Shown here: one piece after another, positions 1 through 5,929 of the stretch | Numbering within the stretch: the stretch's first letter is position 1 | Layout: each line of letters begins with the position of its first letter | Assembly: GCA_029946075.1 (NCBI GenBank) | Contig: JAQSDT010000767.1 | Span: forward strand, 1 to 11,372 | Direction of reading: 5' to 3' | Source of the DNA: a bacterium | GTDB taxonomy: Bacteria > Pseudomonadota > Alphaproteobacteria > Rhizobiales > Xanthobacteraceae | DNA: 11,372 bases | Program-made: the position numbers and the translations under genes | Notes under the pieces: generated by a model | Seen by the model: only the letters and a program-made list of their open reading frames with translations | What the model was told of the DNA's origin: nothing | Databases searched by the model: none

Positions 1-68
1 GCGATACCCATCAATACCGGTACAGGCGGTGAGACAATGGGTATCGCTTCGTTCAACCCATCCTACGA
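1..68. repeat. Dispersed-repeat-like inverted repeat at the window edge, 3' of sleB
   Basis: Bases 1-11 (GCGATACCCAT) and 37-47 (ATGGGTATCGC) are perfect reverse complements around a 25-base spacer. The right arm continues into GCTTCGTTCAACCCATCC. This resembles a short intergenic repeat family that I associate with Bradyrhizobium-like genomes; that link is from memory. The element begins exactly at the window edge, so it may extend further left. It sits just past the sleB stop codon on the minus strand and could fold in the transcript, but no T-run follows it, so I do not call it a terminator. Confidence 0.45.
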
Positions 69-71
69 CGA

Positions 72-1553
72 TTACCGCTTCGCGCTCGCCTGTTCGGCGG
101 AACTCTGCGCGGCTTCCGCGAGTTTCGCTGAAATCGCCGCGGTCTCGGCGGCGGTGCCCCATTTCGGCGCATCGCTGCCGTCGCCCCAGTTGCGGGGACG
201 ATAGAAGGTGTGCACGCCGGTCTTGTACAGCTTCTTCATTTCGTTGACCCAGGACGGGCGCACCCAATAGGCGTGGTAGTGCGTCGAGCGGTCGACTTCC
301 GGCAGCCACAACTGGCCGTCGAGCATCGCCTTCGAAATCTTCTGCGCGCGCTCCCACATGTCGGGCTCGCGGATCACGTCCTTGTTGTTGTCGCAGGCGA
401 AGGTGAACTGGCACGCCAGATGGCGATGCTTGTTCTGATAGACCACGCCGCACACCGTATCCGGATATTTGCCGGAGAAGGCACGATTCAGCACCACCTG
501 CGCCACCGCGATCTGGCCGCGCACGGCCTCGCCGCGGGCTTCGAAATAGATCGCCTCGGCCAGGCACTTTTCGGATTTGGCGCGCGACTTGTCGTCGAAC
601 AGGCCCAGACGCTCGGCCGGCGTCTTGGCGCGCTGGTTGTCGGCGTTGACCTCGCCCTTCGGCGCGAGGCTTTCGCCCATGTCCCCTGCCTTGACGGGTT
701 CGCTGGTGTCGGCCGGCAGCGAGGCGATCACCTTCATATCGGGATCGGGACGCGCGCCGGGCATGACGATAACGGGCTCTTCACCGGGCTGCCAGCGCTC
801 GATCGCTTCGGGCGCGCCGAGCGACGAGCCGAAGAAGAGACTGGATGTCTTGAACGAGAAACCATCGCGCGGCGGCGTGGCGACGCGCGCGCCCAGCAGC
901 TTTTCGGAATCGCCCTTCAGATTGTCCTTGATATCGTCGTTGGGTCTGCTTTCGAGCGAAAGCGAGACGTCGAACTGCGGCAGCGGTGGCGCGCTCAGCG
1001 CGGCCTGCAGTTCCGGATCGAGCGGGGCGCGGTCCGTCGCGGGCATCCGCTCGGCGGTCTTGGCGCCTTTGACCAGTGCGTTGGAATTGGCGGGGTCCTC
1101 GGCCGCGGGCGCGCGTTCGGCAGGACTTGCGGTTTCCGTCTGAGGCACCGGCGCTGCGACGACGAGACGATCGCCCTTGAGCGTGCGATCGACCTTGGGA
1201 AAATCGGCGGCATGGTAACGCGGCGGCGGCGCGACCAGCGGATTGCGCGTCACGGATCCGGTGATGTCGATGCCCTGATTGTCGAGGCTGGCGAGACGGT
1301 AGGTCGCGGTCTGCGGCGAGGACGTTCCGATCGGGCGGCCGAAGCTGAACGTCGCGACCTGGATGTTGCCGGCGGCGGAGAATACCCGCTTCTGCCAGCG
1401 CTCCGCCACGCCCGGCTGCCGGGCCAGCAGTGACGCGATATCCTGATATCCGATTTCGGTCGGCATCAACGCGAAGATGATGCAAAGACCGATTCCGAAG
1501 GACGCGAACCGCGCGCCCTTCGGCTGGTTACGCACTAACATCGATACGCTCAC
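72..1553 (-). CDS. sleB: SleB-type cell wall hydrolase, membrane-anchored
   Basis: This is a predicted peptidoglycan hydrolase of the SleB/CwlJ (Hydrolase_2) family, which cleaves the glycan strand of the cell wall. A hydrophobic segment near residues 14-31 looks like an uncleaved inner-membrane anchor, placing the rest in the periplasm. Residues about 45-325 are a low-complexity linker rich in Pro, Ala, Asp and Lys with no recognisable fold. The catalytic domain occupies about residues 330-455. It begins CLAEAIYFEARGE, with the family's conserved glutamate at E338, continues through IAVAQVVLNR and the Cys-containing VCGVVYQN and CQFTFACD motifs, and ends in YHAYWVRPSW. The family was named for spore germination, but homologues in non-spore-forming alphaproteobacteria are common and presumably act in wall remodelling. 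The start shown is GTG; an ATG four codons later (1541) follows a GTGAG sequence at suitable spacing and is an equal candidate. No partner gene is adjacent. Confidence 0.85.
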   Translation of the reverse strand: MSVSMLVRNQPKGARFASFGIGLCIIFALMPTEIGYQDIASLLARQPGVAERWQKRVFSAAGNIQVATFSFGRPIGTSSPQTATYRLASLDNQGIDITGSVTRNPLVAPPPRYHAADFPKVDRTLKGDRLVVAAPVPQTETASPAERAPAAEDPANSNALVKGAKTAERMPATDRAPLDPELQAALSAPPLPQFDVSLSLESRPNDDIKDNLKGDSEKLLGARVATPPRDGFSFKTSSLFFGSSLGAPEAIERWQPGEEPVIVMPGARPDPDMKVIASLPADTSEPVKAGDMGESLAPKGEVNADNQRAKTPAERLGLFDDKSRAKSEKCLAEAIYFEARGEAVRGQIAVAQVVLNRAFSGKYPDTVCGVVYQNKHRHLACQFTFACDNNKDVIREPDMWERAQKISKAMLDGQLWLPEVDRSTHYHAYWVRPSWVNEMKKLYKTGVHTFYRPRNWGDGSDAPKWGTAAETAAISAKLAEAAQSSAEQASAKR

Positions 1554-1590
1554 GCAACGCTTACACTGACCGAACTTCAGTACATCCGTA

Positions 1591-1621
1591 AAATTCGATC
1601 TTTTTCGTTGGTATCGAATTT
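1591..1621. promoter_or_regulatory. Inverted repeat in the sleB leader (possible operator or hairpin)
   Basis: AAATTCGAT at 1591-1599 and ATCGAATTT at 1613-1621 are perfect 9-base reverse complements separated by 13 bases. They lie about 40-70 bases upstream of the sleB start in an AT-rich patch that contrasts with the GC-rich surroundings. The geometry fits either a dimeric repressor site or a leader hairpin. I cannot place a convincing -35/-10 pair around it. Confidence 0.3.
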
Positions 1622-1793
1622 AGGTTGCCGGGGAGTTAATCGGCGTGGCCTGCGTGCACCACGCAAGAGAGCGCACGGCTTTCGCCGATCACATGGAAAG
1701 TGTTGGTAAACGGGCGCTGGATGAAAGTGGTAAACATCCCGTCAACGAAAATGATGAAGAAATTTCGCGCGTGAATACGGGAACTCGTCTCCG

Positions 1794-1879
1794 CGTCATT
1801 GCGAGCGAAGCGAAGCAATCCATCTCACGGCATAGCGGATGGATGGATTGCTTCGTCGCTTGCGCTCCTCGCAATGACG
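1794..1879. repeat. Imperfect palindromic intergenic repeat (CGTCATTGCGAG family)
   Basis: The arms are 1794-1824 and 1842-1879 around a 17-base centre. The outer 12 bases (CGTCATTGCGAG / CTCGCAATGACG) and the inner 13 bases (GAAGCAATCCATC / GATGGATTGCTTC) pair perfectly; the right arm carries about seven extra bases between these blocks. This is the widespread alphaproteobacterial repeat whose chance translations contain strings such as CERSEAIQ or RGAQATKQSI, so short open frames across it are spurious. It sits between the sleB leader and the ppdK terminator, inside a gene-free stretch (1554-1946) in which I see no coding region. Confidence 0.8.
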
Positions 1880-1896
1880 GGCGCGCCAAAACGCAA

Positions 1897-1920
1897 ATGC
1901 CCGGGACGAGGCCCGGGCAT
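1897..1920 (-). terminator. Intrinsic terminator of ppdK
   Basis: ATGCCCGGG (1897-1905) and CCCGGGCAT (1912-1920) form a perfect 9-base-pair GC-rich stem with a 6-base loop. It starts 27 bases past the ppdK stop on the minus strand. Read on that strand, the hairpin is followed by TTTGCGTTTTGG, which is T-rich though not an unbroken run. Its sequence matches the right arm of the palindromic repeat at 9130-9160, so it may derive from a repeat fragment. Confidence 0.65.
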
Positions 1921-1946
1921 CACGTAATTCACTACATCGGTATTGC

Positions 1947-4841
1947 TTACGCCTGACTCGCGACCGTCTTGCCGAGCGCAGCTTGCGCGGCAGCGAGACG
2001 CGCGATCGGCACGCGGTAGGGTGAGCACGAGACGTAGTCGAGCCCGATCTCGTGGCAGAACGCCACCGAAGCGGGATCGCCGCCGTGTTCGCCGCAGATA
2101 CCGACCTTGAGGTTCGGCCGCGTCTTGCGACCGCGGGCGACGCCGATCTTGACGAGTTCGCCGACGCCGTCGCGATCGACCGAGATGAACGGGTCGATCT
2201 CGAGGATTCCCTTGCTCACATAGGTGCCGAGGAAGCTCGCAGCGTCGTCGCGGCTGATGCCGTAGGTGGTCTGCGTCAGATCGTTGGTGCCGAACGAGAA
2301 GAACTCGGCGGTCTGCGCCACGTCGCCGGCCATCAGGCAGGCGCGCGGCAGTTCGATCATGGTACCGACCTGATAGGCGATCTTCTTGCCGGTTTCCTTC
2401 ATCACCGCCTGCGCCATCGCATCGATGCGCGCCTTGACCAGATCGAACTCGGCCTTGGTCGCGATCAGCGGCACCATCACTTCGAGGCCGACGGCCTTGC
2501 CGGTGCGCTTCTCGGCCTCGACGGCGGCCTCGAAGATCGCGCGTGCCTGCATCTCGGCGATCTCGGGATAGGCGATCGCCAGACGGCAGCCGCGGAAGCC
2601 GAGCATCGGGTTGAACTCGGCAAGATCGCGGGCGCGGTCGGCGAGCTTGCGCGGATCGGTGTTCATCGCGCGCGCGACTTCCTCGATCTCGGCCTGGGTG
2701 TGCGGCAGGAACTCGTGCAGCGGCGGATCGAGCAGACGGATCGTGACGGGCAGGCCCTTCATGATCTCGAACAGCTCGACGAAGTCGGCGCGCTGCATCG
2801 GCAGCAGCTTCGACAGCGCCGCGCGGCGCGACTGCTCGTCCTCGGAAAGGATCATCTCGCGCACGGTGCGGATGCGGGTTTCCTCGAAGAACATGTGCTC
2901 GGTACGGCAGAGGCCGATGCCCTCGGCGCCGAACTTCACCGCGGTGCGCGCGTCGTCGGGCGTGTCGCCGTTGACGCGAACGCCGAGCTTGCGGACGGAA
3001 TCGGCCCAGCCCATCAGCGTGCCGAACTCGCCCGACAGTTTTGGTTCGATCATCGGCATCCGTCCGGCCAGCACCTGGCCAACCGAGCCGTCGATCGTGA
3101 TGACGTCACCGGTCTTGAAGGTGCGCGAGCCGATGCTCATGGTGCCGCGGCCGTAATCGACGCGGATGGCGCCGCAGCCGGAGACGCAGGGCTTGCCCAT
3201 GCCGCGGGCGACCACCGCCGCGTGCGAGGTCATGCCGCCGCGCGTGGTCAAGATGCCTTCGGCGGCGTGCATGCCGTGAATGTCTTCCGGGCTGGTCTCG
3301 ATGCGCACCAGGATGACGTTGCGGCCGTCGGCCTGCAGTTTTGCAGCCTCGTCCGACGAGAACACGATCTCGCCGGAGGCAGCGCCCGGCGAAGCCGGCA
3401 GGCCGGTGGCGATGACGTCGCGCTTGGCGGCGGGATCGATGGTCGGGTGCAGCAACTGATCCAGCGAGGCCGGATCGATCCGCATCACCGCGTCGTTCTT
3501 CGAGATCAGGCCCTCATTGGCGAGTTCGACCGCGATCCGCAGCGCCGCCTTGGCGGTGCGCTTGCCGCCGCGGGTCTGCAGCATCCACAGCTTGCCCTGC
3601 TCGACCGTGAACTCCATGTCCTGCATGTCGCGGTAGTGCTTTTCGAGCAGCGTGTAGAACCGCGTCAGTTCCTTGAACGCTTCCGGCATCGCGCTTTCCA
3701 TCGACGCCTTGTCGGAGCCGGATTCCCTGCGCGCGTCCTCGGTGATGTCCTGCGGCGTGCGGATTCCCGCCACCACGTCCTCACCCTGCGCGTTGATCAG
3801 GAATTCGCCGTAGAGCTTGCTCTCGCCGGTCGAGGGATTGCGCGTGAACGCAACGCCGGTCGCCGAGGTCTCGCCCATATTGCCGAACACCATGGCCTGG
3901 ATGTTGACGGCGGTGCCCCAGGATTCCGGAATGTCGTGCAGGCGGCGGTAGGTCACCGCGCGCGCGTTCATCCAGGACGAGAACACCGCGCCGATCGCGC
4001 CCCACAATTGCTCGTGCGGATCCTGCGGAAATTCCTTGCCGGTCTCGCGCGCGACGGCTTCCTTGTACTTGCCGACCAGTTCGACCCAGTCGTCGCCGGT
4101 CAGGTCGGTGTCGAGCGTGTAGCCCTGGCCGTCCTTGAAGGTATCGAGGATGTCCTCGAAGTGGTGATGTTCGAAGCCGAGCACCACGTCCGAATACATC
4201 GTGATGAAACGGCGGTAGCTGTCATAGGCGAAGCGACGATCGCCGGAGAGAGCGGCGAGCGCCTCGACGGTCTTGTCGTTGAGGCCGAGGTTGAGGACGG
4301 TGTCCATCATGCCCGGCATCGAGGCGCGGCCGCCGGAGCGGACGGAAACCAGCAGCGGATTCTTCGAATCGCCGAACGTCTTGCCGGCCAGCTTGCCGAC
4401 GTGATCGAGCGCCTTCTCAACCTGCGCCTTCAGCGCCGCCGGATAGGATTTGCCGTGGGCGTAGAAATACGTGCAGACCGACGTCGGAATCGTGAAGCCC
4501 GGAGGCACCGGCAGGCCGAGATTGGCCATTTCGGCGAGGTTCGCACCCTTGCCGCCGAGCAGATCGCGCAGGCCCGCTTTGCCCTCGGCCTTGCCGTCGC
4601 CGAAGGTATAGACCCACTTCCCGGACTGGATCGCCGCAACGGCCGGCTTCTTCGCCTTGGCCACCGGCTTGGCGGCAACCTTGGCAGCGGCCTTCCTGGC
4701 GGCTTTGGCAGCCGGCTTGGCCGGGGCCTTCTTCAGCGCCTTGCGCGCCGGCGCCAGCGCGGCCTTGCCGCGGGCGGATGACTTTGATTTCGCTACGCTT
4801 TTCTTGGACTTAGCAGTGGTCTTCGCAACGGCTTTGGCCAT
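1947..4841 (-). CDS. ppdK: Pyruvate, phosphate dikinase with a basic N-terminal extension
   Basis: The enzyme reversibly converts pyruvate, ATP and phosphate to phosphoenolpyruvate, AMP and pyrophosphate in the cytoplasm, at the PEP-pyruvate node of glycolysis and gluconeogenesis. The nucleotide-binding domain begins after residue 73 (GGKGANLAEMANLGLPVPPG). The phosphohistidine domain holds GGMTSHAAVVARG with catalytic H540. The C-terminal PEP/pyruvate barrel holds GICGEHGGDP with catalytic C916. Both residues are offset by 85 from H455 and C831 of the Clostridium symbiosum enzyme, so the two catalytic domains are collinear and intact. The length of 964 residues exceeds the usual 875-880 because residues 1-72 form a Lys/Ala-rich tail. 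I chose the ATG at 4841; a TTG three codons upstream is possible but less likely. The leader carries two hairpins and the gene ends in its own terminator, so it is probably transcribed alone or with the small gene upstream. Confidence 0.97.
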   Translation of the reverse strand: MAKAVAKTTAKSKKSVAKSKSSARGKAALAPARKALKKAPAKPAAKAARKAAAKVAAKPVAKAKKPAVAAIQSGKWVYTFGDGKAEGKAGLRDLLGGKGANLAEMANLGLPVPPGFTIPTSVCTYFYAHGKSYPAALKAQVEKALDHVGKLAGKTFGDSKNPLLVSVRSGGRASMPGMMDTVLNLGLNDKTVEALAALSGDRRFAYDSYRRFITMYSDVVLGFEHHHFEDILDTFKDGQGYTLDTDLTGDDWVELVGKYKEAVARETGKEFPQDPHEQLWGAIGAVFSSWMNARAVTYRRLHDIPESWGTAVNIQAMVFGNMGETSATGVAFTRNPSTGESKLYGEFLINAQGEDVVAGIRTPQDITEDARRESGSDKASMESAMPEAFKELTRFYTLLEKHYRDMQDMEFTVEQGKLWMLQTRGGKRTAKAALRIAVELANEGLISKNDAVMRIDPASLDQLLHPTIDPAAKRDVIATGLPASPGAASGEIVFSSDEAAKLQADGRNVILVRIETSPEDIHGMHAAEGILTTRGGMTSHAAVVARGMGKPCVSGCGAIRVDYGRGTMSIGSRTFKTGDVITIDGSVGQVLAGRMPMIEPKLSGEFGTLMGWADSVRKLGVRVNGDTPDDARTAVKFGAEGIGLCRTEHMFFEETRIRTVREMILSEDEQSRRAALSKLLPMQRADFVELFEIMKGLPVTIRLLDPPLHEFLPHTQAEIEEVARAMNTDPRKLADRARDLAEFNPMLGFRGCRLAIAYPEIAEMQARAIFEAAVEAEKRTGKAVGLEVMVPLIATKAEFDLVKARIDAMAQAVMKETGKKIAYQVGTMIELPRACLMAGDVAQTAEFFSFGTNDLTQTTYGISRDDAASFLGTYVSKGILEIDPFISVDRDGVGELVKIGVARGRKTRPNLKVGICGEHGGDPASVAFCHEIGLDYVSCSPYRVPIARLAAAQAALGKTVASQA

Positions 4842-4895
4842 GGCTTCCAACTATCCGGAGAAAGGGGAGAAGATGCGCGCCTTACACCACTTTGG

Positions 4896-4942
4896 GGGGT
4901 TCCGCGCAAGCCGCGAAACCCCGCTTTCCCGCGCCGGAAAGC
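4896..4942 (-). promoter_or_regulatory. Two abutting hairpins in the ppdK leader
   Basis: Bases 4896-4906 pair with 4912-4922 around a 5-base loop, giving an 11-pair stem in which the one non-Watson-Crick position is a G-U wobble only in the minus-strand RNA. Immediately beside it, GCTTTCC (4923-4929) pairs with GGAAAGC (4936-4942) around a 6-base loop. They lie between the DUF3096 gene stop and the ppdK start. No T-run follows on the minus strand, so they are not a standard terminator. They could attenuate, stabilise or separate the two messages. Confidence 0.45.
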
Positions 4943-4955
4943 ACAACATCGCATG

Positions 4956-5111
4956 TCAGAACTTCAGCATCTTGAAGACGCCGAGGCCGGCCAGACCGGC
5001 CACGATCAGGTAGATCGCGACGATGAAATTCAGGAACCGCGGCATCAGCAGAATCAGGACCCCCGCGACCAGGGCGACGATCGGGGAAATATGCGCGGCG
5101 GTAAGGGTCAT
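4956..5111 (-). CDS. Small DUF3096-type membrane protein
   Basis: This is a 51-residue protein starting MTLTAAHISPIVALVAGVLI and ending FKMLKF. It is almost wholly hydrophobic: a first membrane span near residues 8-23, the short polar turn MPRFLN, and a second span near residues 28-44. The length, the ISPIVALVAG start and the LLMPRFLNFIVAIYLI core match the DUF3096 family of tiny two-span inner-membrane proteins, whose function is unknown. The ATG is preceded by CGGAG eight bases upstream, a good ribosome-binding site, and codon use matches the neighbours, so I consider it a real gene. It runs in the same direction as ppdK, 114 bases upstream, but two hairpins lie between them. No function can be inferred from the neighbours. 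Confidence 0.82.
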   Translation of the reverse strand: MTLTAAHISPIVALVAGVLILLMPRFLNFIVAIYLIVAGLAGLGVFKMLKF

Positions 5112-5274
5112 TGAAATCTCCGGCTCAAGGGGATGGGATATCGAATCGAGGGCGGCAATCTAGCCGCTGCCGCGGCTCCGGAACAGGAGACGCCCGTCGC
5201 GTCAGCGGGTTCCAGCCGTCGCAGAATTTGCACTGAAATACCCCGGATGCGGCCGGCGTTTTTCCGGAACGATG

Positions 5275-5293
5275 CCGCGCGATGATCGCGCGG
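5275..5293 (-). terminator. GC-rich hairpin after the glyQ-glyS-methyltransferase group
   Basis: CCGCGCG (5275-5281) pairs with CGCGCGG (5287-5293) around a 5-base loop, extendable by an A-T pair. It lies about 30 bases past the methyltransferase stop on the minus strand, where a terminator would be expected. No T-run follows it on that strand, so intrinsic termination is uncertain. Confidence 0.3.
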
Positions 5294-5303
5294 GGATGAC
5301 GGC

Positions 5304-5327
5304 TTTAAAGGCTATTTTAAAGGCTAT
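5304..5327. repeat. Perfect 12-base tandem duplication over the methyltransferase stop
   Basis: TTTAAAGGCTAT occurs twice head to tail (5304-5315 and 5316-5327). On the minus strand the second unit holds the methyltransferase stop codon TAG, and because the unit is 12 bases the first unit supplies another in-frame TAG four codons later. It looks like a replication-slippage duplication. Confidence 0.75.
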
Positions 5328-5926
5328 TCCCGGATTTCGTAGCCGGGCTTCTTCACCACCAATCGATGGATCTTCTTCCCCGAAGATGCGCTCACGACTT
5401 CCTCATCCAGCAGCACGGTCGCGCCTTTCAGCTCCGCCAGCACCATCGGCGCATCGAACGCCGCATAGAGCCGCCCCTGCGGATCGCGCAAATCCGCGTT
5501 CTCGGTGACGCGCCAGCTCAGATAGAGAATGCCGCTCGGCTTGACGACGTCGAGCAGGCGGCGCACGGCGGCCGCGATCTGCTTGCGTTCGAGATGCATG
5601 ATGACGGTTTCGCAGAGCACGTTGTCGAACGTGCCGATGCCGCGCAGGTCGGGCAATTCCGTGCGCTAAAATTTCAGGCCGGGATAGCGGCGGCGCGCCT
5701 CGGCGAGCAGGCCTTCCGAAGCATCGAATCCCACCGCCGAAAATCCGTTCGCGTTGAGCCAGGCGACCTCGCGGCCGCTGCCGCAACCGATGTCGGCGGA
5801 ATTGCCGCCGCGCACGAAGAACCGCTCGACGATCTCCTGCAGATCGACCGGCGCCGGCTGATCGTGCCAGTCCTTTGCGAACGCCGCCGCATCAGAATCG
5901 TAAGCGGCGAGCGTCTGTCGGTCCAT
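5324..5926 (-). pseudogene. Class I SAM-dependent methyltransferase interrupted by an in-frame TAG
   Basis: Two open segments lie in the same frame: 5666-5926 (86 residues) and the segment from 5665 down to 5324 (113 residues plus stop). Only a TAG at 5666-5668 separates them; there is no frameshift. Joined, they give about 200 residues, a normal size for a small Rossmann-fold methyltransferase. The SAM-binding motif I is ADIGCGSG (residues 44-51), the acidic ribose-binding residue is D68 in VGFDAS, and the part after the stop has the later core strands (TFDNVLCETVIMHL, then KPSGILYLSWRV). The stop therefore separates the SAM-binding half from the rest of the core, and neither half should be active alone. 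The gene starts three bases after the glyS stop (TAG ATC ATG) with GAAGG as a likely ribosome-binding site in the glyS end, so it is the last gene of that operon. The substrate is unknown. The stop could be a nonsense mutation, a sequencing error, or, less likely, read through. Confidence 0.75.
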
Positions 5927-5929
5927 GAT

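Noticed and set aside
210..1433. A 407-residue plus-strand frame opposite sleB
   Set aside because: It is an antisense shadow with low-complexity composition; the minus strand has the SleB motifs.
1645..1956. Plus-strand frame of 103 residues, and minus-strand frames across the same interval
   Set aside because: They run through the palindromic repeat and the ppdK terminator, have no supporting ribosome-binding site, and differ in base composition from the genes here.
2052..4781. A 909-residue open frame on the plus strand opposite ppdK
   Set aside because: It is the antisense shadow of a GC-rich gene. The translation is rich in His, Arg, Asp and Gly without domain motifs, while the minus strand encodes an intact ppdK.
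5188..5213. GGAAC-N16-CGTC on the minus strand upstream of the DUF3096 gene, resembling an EcfG stress promoter
   Set aside because: The -10 part lacks the final T of CGTT, and GGAAC is frequent in GC-rich DNA, so the match is not better than chance.
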